Source: Leucothrix arctica (GTDB lineage Bacteria > Pseudomonadota > Gammaproteobacteria > Thiotrichales > Thiotrichaceae). From it: a stretch of DNA of 64,000 bases. Below, one piece after another: positions 16,526-24,282 of this stretch. The notes below the pieces were generated by a model, which had not been told where the DNA came from, did not search any database, and saw only the letters and a program-made list of their open reading frames with translations. The stretch spans positions 1-64,000 of the forward strand of contig NZ_QGKL01000032.1 in assembly GCF_003172895.1 (NCBI RefSeq), read 5' to 3'. The translations under genes were made by a program, and so were the position numbers. Position 1 is the stretch's first letter; the number at the start of each line of letters is the position of its first letter.

Positions 16526-16744
16526 CTAGAGTTTTTTGAGTAGTTGAAAACCAATGGACAGCAAGCTGGGAGGAAATGAGCCGATACCTACTTTTCTAAT
16601 AAGCATACCCGCTACAAATGCAGCGCCCACACTCGCGACAGGGTGTTTTTTTACCGGTGCAAGGTAGTCGAGCTGTTGTGAGGTTGCGCGCAGTTTTTGC
16701 TTAGCTTCTTCTACTGTCTGCGGTTTAGTTTGATTGCGACCCAT
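16526..16744 (-). CDS. Small YqjK-like protein
   Basis: This 72-residue basic protein has an N-terminal charged helix (VEEAKQKLRATSQQL), a KHPVASVGAAFVAGMLIRK segment and a hydrophobic C-terminus. The KxPxxSVGAAFVAG pattern resembles the membrane-anchoring end of DUF883/YqjD and YqjK-type proteins. TGGAGGG precedes its ATG. The start overlaps the end of the holin-like gene by 34 bp. By position after YqjD- and YqjE-like genes it corresponds to yqjK of enterobacteria; the sequence match is weak. Confidence 0.6.
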   Translation of the reverse strand: MGRNQTKPQTVEEAKQKLRATSQQLDYLAPVKKHPVASVGAAFVAGMLIRKVGIGSFPPSLLSIGFQLLKKL

Positions 16745-16986
16745 AAAATCCCTCCAGCCATGAGAATAGAAAGTATCGCCATTAATAGAAACACTACGGA
16801 CGGAGGCAGAACGTTAGCCAAAGCATGGTAGAGAGAGGTTAGGATAAGCCCCAGTCCTGTCAGTAACATGGCGGCTGCCATCGACACTAACAACGCGACA
16901 ACGAGGGTTTCAACTACCTTTTTCTTGAGTAGTCGGCCTTCTGCCTCCGCAAGATCAAAGAAGTCGATAATGGCGTCAGTAAGCAT
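16711..16986 (-). CDS. Phage-holin-family (YqjE-like) membrane protein
   Basis: I place the start at the ATG at 16986; an in-frame TTG lies at 16992. An amphipathic N-terminal helix (FFDLAEAEGRLLKKKV) is followed by two long hydrophobic helices, the plan of the Phage_holin_3_6/YqjE family. Despite the name these are usually housekeeping inner-membrane proteins. It lies 11 bp after the DUF883 gene and overlaps the next gene, so the group is an operon. Confidence 0.8.
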   Translation of the reverse strand: MLTDAIIDFFDLAEAEGRLLKKKVVETLVVALLVSMAAAMLLTGLGLILTSLYHALANVLPPSVVFLLMAILSILMAGGILWVAIKLNRRQ

Positions 16987-16997
16987 TTTCAATGGTG

Positions 16998-17318
16998 TTA
17001 TTTCTTACCTTGATCCATCATTTTAGATATTATGTAACCTAAACCGAAAGCAACACATAAGCTGCCAACAGGGTTTTTGCGGATACGACCACTAATTTCT
17101 TCAATACCTTCAGCGCCTTTTTCATAAGCCGCTTCAACGCCGTCGGTGACCTTTTCTTGGTAATCCTCTAGCTTCTCTTCTGCTTTAGCAGTAATTGTTT
17201 CGGCCTCGGCACTGGCTTTTCCTTTTAGCAGCGCCATCATTTCGGTGACTTCACCGCGTAGTGCTTCAAACTCTTCTCGTAAGTCTTCATTTGCCTTTGT
17301 TTCTTTTGCTGCTGGCAT
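16998..17318 (-). CDS. DUF883 (ElaB/YqjD-like) membrane-anchored protein
   Basis: This 106-residue protein is a long charged amphipathic helix (about residues 8-75, rich in Glu/Lys/Ala) followed by RIRKNPVGSLCVAFGLGYI, the hallmark C-terminal anchor of the ElaB/YgaM/YqjD family. E. coli members bind stationary-phase ribosomes and the inner membrane. AAAGGA lies before the ATG. It is the first gene of the YqjD-YqjE-YqjK-like-AI-2E operon and so its promoter drives the set. A stationary-phase or stress role is inferred from the family. Confidence 0.85.
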   Translation of the reverse strand: MPAAKETKANEDLREEFEALRGEVTEMMALLKGKASAEAETITAKAEEKLEDYQEKVTDGVEAAYEKGAEGIEEISGRIRKNPVGSLCVAFGLGYIISKMMDQGKK

Positions 17319-17406
17319 AGGATATTCCTTTCGTTGGTTCGAATAAGTTTACAGTGTAGATCTTTATCATATCCGAAAATTAATTTTATGTGTCTGTAAC
17401 AGGTGA

Positions 17407-18246
17407 TTAGTTTTTTAGTGACTCAACCTCAAAGGTTGTTGAAGCCCATAGACTCATCCATGCAATTTTTTCTGTGCCACCGATTGAGTCATCGGGAATA
17501 ATCATATGGACGGCATTGATAAGAAACAAGCCCCCATCAACGACAGATACATCCACTTTTCCATCATCATCTGTTGTCAGTTTAACTTGTTCAATCTTAT
17601 CGTCACGTTTGATAAACACATTAACCATGGAGTCTGAAAATGGCTTTCCCTCATAAAACAGCTGTGCCGTTACTGTTTTTAGAGATGGGTCAGTATAAGG
17701 GTTCGTTAGCATTACCCACTCAAACGCCATGCCCATGTTGCTATCTTCACCTTTACCTTCGCCTACTTTGATCAGTGATTTTGCAAAGCGTTTAAAGAAC
17801 TCGGTAAAGTCGAGTTCAGGCAGGCCTCTTTTCTCATGCGCTTCTAGTACCCAATCAAGGCCTTCTGCTTTTAAAAAGCTTTCAAACTTCTCACGCTTTT
17901 CATAACGTAAGCGGGAAGGTCTGGATTGATAAGTCAGTACATGTAGGCCATCTTTGGAGGTTGGTTGGTCAACGGCTGGTTTTTGAGCAAACCGATATCT
18001 CAGAGTGTCCGTACTACCATTAGCTGTTAAATCAAAACGGTCAAAGTTAGCGGGGTAAAAGGCATAAGTATCACCGTCTAAGCCTTGTCCTACCTTGATA
18101 TGAGCTTCAATGTTAGCGCCTCTTTCCACTTTAAACTGTAATGGTTCTAACCAAAATTCATGAGCGGTTGCAGTACTGGTAAGGCTCATCACAGGCATGA
18201 TAGCCAGCACTAAATAGAGTAATTTGAACAAAAATTTATTGAGCAT
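17407..18246 (-). CDS. Periplasmic DUF4198-domain protein
   Basis: A signal peptide (about residues 1-28, ending TATAHEFW) precedes a DUF4198 domain. HEFWLEP right at the mature N-terminus is typical and could bind metal. The C-terminal half looks like an Ig-like fold (VTAQLFYEGKPFSDSMV, then a DDDGKVDVSV strand). Family members are linked to nickel/cobalt uptake or act as secreted carrier-like proteins. It diverges from the gene at 18286 across only about 40 bp, so their promoters must overlap. Confidence 0.8.
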   Translation of the reverse strand: MLNKFLFKLLYLVLAIMPVMSLTSTATAHEFWLEPLQFKVERGANIEAHIKVGQGLDGDTYAFYPANFDRFDLTANGSTDTLRYRFAQKPAVDQPTSKDGLHVLTYQSRPSRLRYEKREKFESFLKAEGLDWVLEAHEKRGLPELDFTEFFKRFAKSLIKVGEGKGEDSNMGMAFEWVMLTNPYTDPSLKTVTAQLFYEGKPFSDSMVNVFIKRDDKIEQVKLTTDDDGKVDVSVVDGGLFLINAVHMIIPDDSIGGTEKIAWMSLWASTTFEVESLKN

Positions 18247-18285
18247 GTAATATTACCTATGACTTATATTATTGAGAGAATTAGT

Positions 18286-18888
18286 ATGCGCCCACTCCAA
18301 TTCAGGCTGCAAGAAACCATTAAACGATTCAACGTTTTGTTACTTTCACTGACGTGTTTGCTAGTATTTTCACAAACAAGTCAAGCACATGAAAATAAAC
18401 CTGCTGTAGCTACAATTACCATCGATAATGATGACTTGGTGAGTATCGACATTAGCCTCAACCTTGAAGCAATGATTGCGGGCGTTGGTGTTGACCATAC
18501 GGTGGTCAACTTTGCTAAGGCCGCACGTTACCTTGCACTCAGTAAGCTATCTGCCGCAGACTTAACGCTAGAGCTCAATGATTACACGGCTAGTCTCCTA
18601 TCAGGACTTGAGATTCGTGCTGACGAAACGCTACTTATTACCAGTCTAGAAGCCAGTCAAATACCAGAGTCTGACAACCCGTTACTGGCTCGTGAGTCGG
18701 TCATCAGGGTGAAAACAAAACTGCCTGAAGACGCTAAAACAATCAGTTGGCAATGGAATAAGGACTTTGGTGTTATTGCGCTACGTCTCCACTCACCGAG
18801 TAAAGAGGATATGTTTAACGCTTACCTCGAACCTGGGATTCGTAGTGAGGCATTTGACCTGACGAAACTTCGTGAAGATCCATCCTAA
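18286..18888 (+). CDS. Hypothetical secreted protein
   Basis: I chose the ATG at 18286, preceded by GAGAG, over the ATG at 18259, which has no ribosome site and lies almost on the divergent gene. The 200-residue product has a signal peptide ending near TSQAHE and then a beta-rich domain of about 170 residues with no motif I recognise. The mature protein starts with a His-Glu pair, as does its divergent DUF4198 neighbour, and the two may work together in the periplasm. It is convergent with the sigma factor gene. Confidence 0.6.
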   Translation: MRPLQFRLQETIKRFNVLLLSLTCLLVFSQTSQAHENKPAVATITIDNDDLVSIDISLNLEAMIAGVGVDHTVVNFAKAARYLALSKLSAADLTLELNDYTASLLSGLEIRADETLLITSLEASQIPESDNPLLARESVIRVKTKLPEDAKTISWQWNKDFGVIALRLHSPSKEDMFNAYLEPGIRSEAFDLTKLREDPS

Positions 18889-18907
18889 AAAATATTATTA
18901 AATCCAC

Positions 18908-19501
18908 CTAGCCTGTCACCTCCGTATCATAGGCTAGGGGAGTCGCTACTTTTAACCCTGATCTCAGCAGTTTTTGTGCACGTCTCAGCGTTGTTTTTAC
19001 ACTGCCTAGAGGCTTTCCTGTGCGTAATGAAATTTCTCTATGAGACATGTCTTGGTAAAAAGCGAGCATGATCATTTGACGTTCTGACTTGCTTAAGCTG
19101 CCAAGTAAGCGTTTTAATTTTGCTTTTTTTTCGCCTTCAAGTGCTTTAGTTAGTGGCCCTAGTTCGTCTTCATCAGCAACATCATAGTCTTCAATGAGCG
19201 GTAGTTGGTTTCTAGTCGCTGATTTTTCACGTCTTAATGCATCGATCGCTCTACATCGGGCAATCATTAATACCCAAGTCATGGGTGCAGCTAAGTCTGC
19301 ATCATATTTTTTAGCGGTTTGCCACACTTGTATATAAACGTCACTAGCAACCTCTTCGGCCAACTGCTTGTTTACAGTGATTTTCATAATAACGGAGAAG
19401 GTGAGACTAACCGTCGAGTCATAAAACTGATCGAATGCTTGTTTATTACCTTCTGACATAAGGGGAATTAGTTTATAGAGTTCTGTTTGATCAAAAGCCA
19501 T
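18908..19501 (-). CDS. ECF-type sigma-70 factor
   Basis: I chose the ATG at 19501, which has GGAGA about 7 nt upstream. Region 2 is seen in ASDVYIQVWQTAKKYD and WVLMIARCRAIDALRR, and region 4 in LSKSERQMIMLAFYQDMSHREI and GKPLGSVKTTLRRA. The length (197 residues) suits an ECF factor. It is divergent from the DUF4331-lipoprotein pair, which is a likely target. No anti-sigma gene is adjacent on either side, although related sigma factors usually sit beside one. The next gene on its 3' side faces the other way. Confidence 0.88.
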   Translation of the reverse strand: MAFDQTELYKLIPLMSEGNKQAFDQFYDSTVSLTFSVIMKITVNKQLAEEVASDVYIQVWQTAKKYDADLAAPMTWVLMIARCRAIDALRREKSATRNQLPLIEDYDVADEDELGPLTKALEGEKKAKLKRLLGSLSKSERQMIMLAFYQDMSHREISLRTGKPLGSVKTTLRRAQKLLRSGLKVATPLAYDTEVTG

Positions 19502-19768
19502 AGTCATTCTCCAATACTGCTTTGCTTCTGGGTAATCCATTGCTTTTTATGCAGCATTATTGAGAGTCACGAACGGTGTTGATGAAAAGTTTCAATCATT
19601 TTTGTTTATTATGAATTTTTCTTAAGTACTTATAAGTAGAGCGAATATTATCATTTTTTTCTATTTTAAAATAATATGAAAAAAATTAAATCCGGCTGAT
19701 TATCGAGTTGCGTAGAACTTGATGAATGGTGATTACATCATCCGACATCAACTGAGTTGAGGATCAAT

Positions 19769-21241
19769 ATGAAAATTATTACAACATTGAGCAGCGCTGT
19801 TCTTGCGCTGGCTGTCGCAGGAACTTCTCAAGCATCTAGTCATCGTGAGGCACCGTTTGTTGCTGAGCTTCCAAAAGCGGATGCGACTGACTTTTATGCT
19901 TTTAGAAGTTATGAGCCAGATAGAGAAGGTTTCGTTACATTGATTGCAAACTATAACCCTCTGCAAGACCCTTATGGTGGCCCTAACTATTTCAGCTTAT
20001 CTCGCGATACGCTGTATGAAATTCATGTTGATAATACGGGTGATGCCGTTGAAGATTTGACCTTCCAGTTCCGCTTTAGTGACAAACTAGGTGGTGAAAA
20101 TAACACAGGTATTACCTTAAATGTGGGTGGTATAGACGTTGCAGTACCGCTTAAAAATGTGGGTGGTGTAACCGCCGCAGACAGCTCTGCACTGAACTAC
20201 CATGAGTCATATACAGTCACAACAGTGACTGGGGATCGACGTACAGGAACTAAAAATACAGCGACTAACGTTGTCGGTGGTGCGAGTGTATTTGCGAAGC
20301 CTTACGATAACGTTGGCGAGAAAACTTTCGGTACCAGCTACGATGCTTATGCAGATAGCTTTGTTCACTCAGTAAAGCTGGCTGGTTGCCCAGCAGGTTC
20401 TGACATTGGTAAAGTATTCGTTGGTCAGCGTAAAGATTCTTTCGCTGTTAACTTAGGTGAGATCTTTGACCTAGTGAACACCAACCCTCTGGGTGGCGTG
20501 GATGATGAAACAAATGACTTAGCGGATAAGAACGTAACAACGCTAGCATTGGAAGTTCCTATTGAGTGCTTAACCGGTGGTAATGAAAACGGCATTATTG
20601 GTGCATGGACGACGGCAAGTATGTCTCAAGTACGTGTGTTAGACCCAACACCTAAAGCATTGGTAACACAGGTTAGCAGTGGTGCTTGGACGCAGGTGTC
20701 TCGTTTAGGAATGCCATTAGTTAATGAAGTGGTTATCGGCTTACCGGATAAGAACTTGTTTAATGCGAGTGAGCCAAAGGATGACGGTCAATTCATTGAC
20801 TATGTAACGAACCCTACGTTACCTGCATTGATTCAAGCGCTTTACCCTTCAGCACCAGCACCAACAAACTTCCCTAGAAATGACTTGGTTGCTGCTTTCT
20901 TGACCGGTCTTGAAGGCATTAATAAAGACGGTTCTGTTGGTGAAATGATTCGTTTGAATACGAGCATAGCGGTAACGCTGAAAGCTGATCAAAGTAACTT
21001 CGGTGTTGCAGGTGGCGATGCTGCTGGTTTCCCGAACGGTCGTCGTCCAGGTGATGATGTCGTTGATGCTGAGCTTCGTGTCGCGATGGGTTTATTGTGT
21101 CACTTAGAACTGGGCCTATGTGAGCCTACTGACGCACTGGCTGGATTAGCGCCAATTACTGATGGTGTTGAACAGAGAGCTGACCAGTTCGACAACTCTT
21201 TTCCTTATGTGACTACGCCAATCAGTGGTTCACCAAACTAA
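19769..21241 (+). CDS. Secreted DUF4331-domain protein
   Basis: The ATG at 19769 follows GAGGATCAAT; an earlier in-frame TTG is not needed. A signal peptide (residues 1-22) leads to the diagnostic SSHREAP mature N-terminus of DUF4331, followed by KADATDFYAFRSYEP. The 490-residue protein is rich in beta-strands and acidic loops. DUF4331 genes commonly lie beside ECF sigma factors, as here, which suggests ECF-controlled expression of an envelope protein. The biochemical role is unknown. A small lipoprotein gene follows after 10 bp. Confidence 0.88.
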   Translation: MKIITTLSSAVLALAVAGTSQASSHREAPFVAELPKADATDFYAFRSYEPDREGFVTLIANYNPLQDPYGGPNYFSLSRDTLYEIHVDNTGDAVEDLTFQFRFSDKLGGENNTGITLNVGGIDVAVPLKNVGGVTAADSSALNYHESYTVTTVTGDRRTGTKNTATNVVGGASVFAKPYDNVGEKTFGTSYDAYADSFVHSVKLAGCPAGSDIGKVFVGQRKDSFAVNLGEIFDLVNTNPLGGVDDETNDLADKNVTTLALEVPIECLTGGNENGIIGAWTTASMSQVRVLDPTPKALVTQVSSGAWTQVSRLGMPLVNEVVIGLPDKNLFNASEPKDDGQFIDYVTNPTLPALIQALYPSAPAPTNFPRNDLVAAFLTGLEGINKDGSVGEMIRLNTSIAVTLKADQSNFGVAGGDAAGFPNGRRPGDDVVDAELRVAMGLLCHLELGLCEPTDALAGLAPITDGVEQRADQFDNSFPYVTTPISGSPN

Positions 21242-21251
21242 GAGGTATCGC

Positions 21252-21527
21252 ATGAATATTTTAAAACTATCAAGTGCTTGCCTGTTGGCTGTTTTGTTGA
21301 GTGCTTGCCACTTTAGCAATGATGATCATGACGTTGAAGTAACTAATGGTCTGACGACCTTAGGTGAGATATCTGCTGATGGTGATCCTGTAGAGATATA
21401 TGATCCTGAGTCATTAAAGCAAGACATTGCTAGCCTGTTTGGCAACGCAGATGACGATCCCCTGGCTGTCGAGTGCGGCAATACTGACACATTACAGTCA
21501 GTCATTGATCGAGGCGGTAGAGCTTAG
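21252..21527 (+). CDS. Small acidic lipoprotein
   Basis: The ATG at 21252 has AGAGG upstream. The signal sequence ends in the lipobox LLSAC (Cys19), and the mature part is a short acidic chain of about 70 residues (SNDDHDVEV, GNADDDPLA) with one further cysteine. It is co-transcribed with the DUF4331 gene and closed by a strong terminator, so it is probably a partner or anchor of that protein. The family is not recognised. Confidence 0.75.
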   Translation: MNILKLSSACLLAVLLSACHFSNDDHDVEVTNGLTTLGEISADGDPVEIYDPESLKQDIASLFGNADDDPLAVECGNTDTLQSVIDRGGRA

Positions 21528-21544
21528 CGCCAACGCAGTATAAG

Positions 21545-21570
21545 AAACGGGGCTTTTGCCCCGTTTTTTT
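21545..21570 (+). terminator. Rho-independent terminator after the DUF4331-lipoprotein unit
   Basis: AAACGGGGC and GCCCCGTTT form a perfect 9-bp stem with a 4-nt loop, followed by a seven-base T run. Confidence 0.93.
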
Positions 21571-21618
21571 ATGCGCCAAATATTGGTTAGGTTCTAGCTT
21601 ATCCCTCTTTCGTTTTTG

Positions 21619-21647
21619 CAAAAAAAGCCGACCCTAAAAGGGTCGGC
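21619..21647 (-). terminator. Rho-independent terminator of DUF4360 copy 1
   Basis: GCCGACCC (21627-21634) and GGGTCGGC (21640-21647) form an 8-bp stem. On the minus strand the hairpin is followed by a run of eight T. Confidence 0.9.
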
Positions 21648-21695
21648 AAATGTCTAACGTCAATCTATCTTTCTATCTGGGCAGTTAGACCAAAT

Positions 21696-22316
21696 TTAGC
21701 AAGCTCTGTAACGGAAGTTGTAACGGTAAATTGTCTTTGTTTTTAGATCTACCGAGTCAACCATCATAAGGGCTTCATTACCACGTTGAGTACGTACTGT
21801 TGCTGCTGTCTTTGAGCGAAGTACAACGTCTGCACCACATGCTGACCATACATTTGCAAATACACCTAAACGATCTTTGATTAGGAAGTCATCACTACGA
21901 GTACCACGCCAGTTTTTAGTCAAGCTAGGGCCACGTGAGCCAGCGAAGAAGTAGTCACGTTTAAAGCTAGCACGCGCACCACGAGGTAAGTCGTTGTAAC
22001 CACGGTAATCAGCATCGACCAGTGATACGCTAATACCGCTTGGAATCTTAAGACCAAATGCTAAGTCACATTTCTTACGGTCAAACGTACGTTGTCCGTG
22101 GCCACCTGCTTCTGCAATGTACTCATCAAATAACAATGAAACACTCTTCTTGTCTGGTGAAATTACAACGGAAGCTGATCCTGAAGGACATCCATTTCCT
22201 GCATAACCAACGTTTTGAATCTGTACCGAGTTAAGGTTTGGAGCAGCGCTTGCTGCCTGAGTTGCTAGTAGTAAAAGTGAGCTTGCTGTCAGTAATGTTT
22301 TGCTAAGTGCTTTCAT
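21696..22316 (-). CDS. Secreted DUF4360 protein, copy 1
   Basis: A signal peptide (about residues 1-24, ending ASAAPN) leads to a domain of about 180 residues with the DUF4360 pattern: GNGCPSGSASVVISPD, a SVSLLFDEYIAEAGG strand, FDRKKC, DYRGYNDLP and a C-terminal RYNFRYRAC. Four conserved cysteines suggest disulfides. It is one of three tandem paralogues on this strand and differs mainly in the middle (SKTAATVRTQRGNEA region). GAGGG is the ribosome site. It has its own terminator and upstream motif, so each copy is a separate transcription unit. The function of the family is unknown. Confidence 0.88.
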   Translation of the reverse strand: MKALSKTLLTASSLLLLATQAASAAPNLNSVQIQNVGYAGNGCPSGSASVVISPDKKSVSLLFDEYIAEAGGHGQRTFDRKKCDLAFGLKIPSGISVSLVDADYRGYNDLPRGARASFKRDYFFAGSRGPSLTKNWRGTRSDDFLIKDRLGVFANVWSACGADVVLRSKTAATVRTQRGNEALMMVDSVDLKTKTIYRYNFRYRAC

Positions 22317-22397
22317 TGTCGTATCCCTCGAATCAACTAAAAAAATTAAGTATTAGAGCGGTGTGTTATGTCTTTCGTTTATTGCTGCTCTTATTTA

Positions 22398-22409
22398 GTA
22401 AAGCGTCAA
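22398..22409 (-). promoter_or_regulatory. Shared upstream motif, DUF4360 copy 1
   Basis: On the minus strand TTGACGCTTTAC lies about 80 nt upstream of the start codon. The same 12-mer, with at most one change, precedes all three DUF4360 copies, with AT-rich tracts upstream of it. TTGACG would serve as a -35 element; the -10 element is not clear. Confidence 0.5.
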
Positions 22410-22479
22410 TTGGCGCTAAAAAGGCTCATTTTTTTTAAAATAAATTAAAATAAAGTTTAATTAAATCAATTATTTGAAA

Positions 22480-22520
22480 TAAAAAAAGGCCACCAGTGTC
22501 AAACAGACAAAGGCAGCCTT
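22480..22520 (-). terminator. Rho-independent terminator of DUF4360 copy 2
   Basis: On the minus strand AAGGCTGCC pairs with GGTGGCCTT (two G-T wobbles) around a 17-nt loop and is followed by seven T. Confidence 0.75.
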
Positions 22521-22548
22521 CTGGGTACTAACTAAAGTACGTTTTTAC

Positions 22549-23166
22549 TTAGCAAGTTCTGTAACGGAAGTTATAACGGAACAACGTTTTAGACTTAAGA
22601 TCGATTGAATCAACCATCATAAGTGCTTCGTGACCACGCTTAGTTTTCACTGTTGCAGCAGACTTAGAGCGTAAAATCACATCCGTTCCACACTTAGACC
22701 AAACGTTAGCTAATACAGCTAAGTTATCCGTCACTTTAAAGTCATCACTACGAGCACCGCGCCATGTCTTCTTCATGGTTGGGCCAGTTTTACCCGCGAA
22801 GAAATAGTCACGAGTAAAGGTTGATGTTGCGCCACGAGGTAAGTCATGGAAACCACGGTAGTCAGCGTTAACCAGTGAAACACTAATGCCACGTGGAATC
22901 TTAAGACCCAAAGCGATATCGCATTTCTTACGGTCAAAAGTACGTTGTCCCTGGCCACCCGCTTCAGCGATATACTCGTCAAACAAAAACGATACGCTAG
23001 TCTTATCTGGTGAAATCACAACAGACGCAGAGCCAGAAGAGCAACCGTTACCTGCGTATGCAGTGCTGTTGATTTTAACGCCACTGACGTTTGGTGCTGC
23101 TTGTGCTTGGCTAGCAAATAATACAAGTGCGCTAGCGGCTAATACTGTGTTGGTAAACTTTTTCAT
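22549..23166 (-). CDS. Secreted DUF4360 protein, copy 2
   Basis: I chose the ATG at 23166, which has GAGGGAAC upstream and gives the same length (205 residues) as the sister copies. The signal peptide ends near AQAAPN. Conserved family blocks are GNGCSSGSASVVISPD, FLFDEYIAEAGGQ, FDRKKC, DYRGFHDLP and RYNFRYRTC. It is the most lysine-rich copy (TMKKTWRGARSDDFKV). No catalytic motif is apparent in any copy, so a structural or ligand-binding secreted role is as likely as an enzymatic one. Confidence 0.87.
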   Translation of the reverse strand: MKKFTNTVLAASALVLFASQAQAAPNVSGVKINSTAYAGNGCSSGSASVVISPDKTSVSFLFDEYIAEAGGQGQRTFDRKKCDIALGLKIPRGISVSLVNADYRGFHDLPRGATSTFTRDYFFAGKTGPTMKKTWRGARSDDFKVTDNLAVLANVWSKCGTDVILRSKSAATVKTKRGHEALMMVDSIDLKSKTLFRYNFRYRTC

Positions 23167-23244
23167 GAGTGTTCCCTCTATGTTATCTAATTTAGTGTCG
23201 ATGTGTATGCAGTCTTGAATTTGCATATTTATTGCTCTTATCTA

Positions 23245-23256
23245 GTAAAGCGTTAA
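23245..23256 (-). promoter_or_regulatory. Shared upstream motif, DUF4360 copy 2
   Basis: TTAACGCTTTAC on the minus strand, one base different from the other two copies, lies about 80 nt before the start codon. Confidence 0.5.
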
Positions 23257-23330
23257 GTCGTCAGATAAAAGGTCATTTATTTTTAATTATTATAATTAAA
23301 TCAATATTTTAAAATAAAAGTGACGAACAT

Positions 23331-23363
23331 AAAAAAACGCACTCACCTTGCGATGAGCACGTT
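23331..23363 (-). terminator. Rho-independent terminator of DUF4360 copy 3
   Basis: AACGTGCTCA pairs with TGAGTGCGTT on the minus strand (10 bp with two wobbles, 8-nt loop), followed by a T run. Confidence 0.85.
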
Positions 23364-23399
23364 TTTATAGAGGTCTAGCTTGACCTGCTTGTTATGTTA

Positions 23400-24020
23400 T
23401 TAACAAGCTCTGTAACGGAAGTTGTAACGGAATGTTGTTTTAGTTTTAAGATCCGCTGAGTCAACCATCATTAGTGCTTCGTGACCACGTTGAGTACGTA
23501 CTGTCGCAGCTGTCTTAGATCGAAGGATTACATCTTCACCACATGCTGACCATACGTTAGCCATTACACCCATACGATCTTTAACAATGAAGTCATCACT
23601 TGTAGAGCCACGGAAGTTCTTAGTAAGGCTTGGACCACGCTCACCAGCAAAGAAGTAAGTACGTGAGAATGTTGCACGTGCTCTACTTGGTAGGTCAGCA
23701 AAGCCACGGTAGTCAGCGTCGATCATTGCTACTGAGATGCCGTTTGGAATTTTTAGACCGAATGCGATATCACACTTCTTACGATCAAAAGTACGTTGAC
23801 CTTGACCACCTGCTTCAGCGATGTAGTCATCAAACAAAACTGAAACACTTTGCTTATCAGGAGCAAGAACAACTGAAGCCGAACCACCTGGGCAACCGTT
23901 ACCTGCATAACCTACTTTTTCGATGGTAACGCCACCAAGATTTTGGCCAGCAACTGCTGCTTGTGAAGCGATTAAAGCTAGAACTGAAGTTGCGAATAAT
24001 GAAGTAATTGTGTTTTTCAT
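23400..24020 (-). CDS. Secreted DUF4360 protein, copy 3
   Basis: This is the first-transcribed position of the three-gene array. The signal peptide ends near AAVAGQ. Family blocks are GNGCPGGSASVVLAPD, VLFDDYIAEAGGQ, FDRKKC, DYRGFADLP and RYNFRYRAC. It has ADLKTKTTFRYNF where copy 1 has VDLKTKTIYRYNF. Sequence similarity runs along the whole length, so the array arose by tandem duplication rather than from unrelated sources. AGGGAC precedes the ATG. Confidence 0.87.
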   Translation of the reverse strand: MKNTITSLFATSVLALIASQAAVAGQNLGGVTIEKVGYAGNGCPGGSASVVLAPDKQSVSVLFDDYIAEAGGQGQRTFDRKKCDIAFGLKIPNGISVAMIDADYRGFADLPSRARATFSRTYFFAGERGPSLTKNFRGSTSDDFIVKDRMGVMANVWSACGEDVILRSKTAATVRTQRGHEALMMVDSADLKTKTTFRYNFRYRAC

Positions 24021-24131
24021 GATGTTGTCCCTAATTCAATTAATGTTTTATTTATCAAGTAGATGATTAATATGTTTTTTGTTTAGCGGCGGTAACATTT
24101 TGTGTTGTTATGTTTTTGCTGCTGTTGTTTT

Positions 24132-24143
24132 GTAAAGCGTCAA
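24132..24143 (-). promoter_or_regulatory. Shared upstream motif, DUF4360 copy 3
   Basis: TTGACGCTTTAC on the minus strand lies about 112 nt before the start codon and is identical to the copy-1 element. Confidence 0.5.
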
Positions 24144-24282
24144 CGAACAAAAAAGTGGCTCATATATTTTTAAAATAAATTAAAAAAAGGTGAAATAAAG
24201 TTGAACAGGGTGAGTAGATAACTACCTCACAAGTGCTGTATAAAGGAACTAGGATTAGGAAAATCAATAGCTTGGAGGCAGT

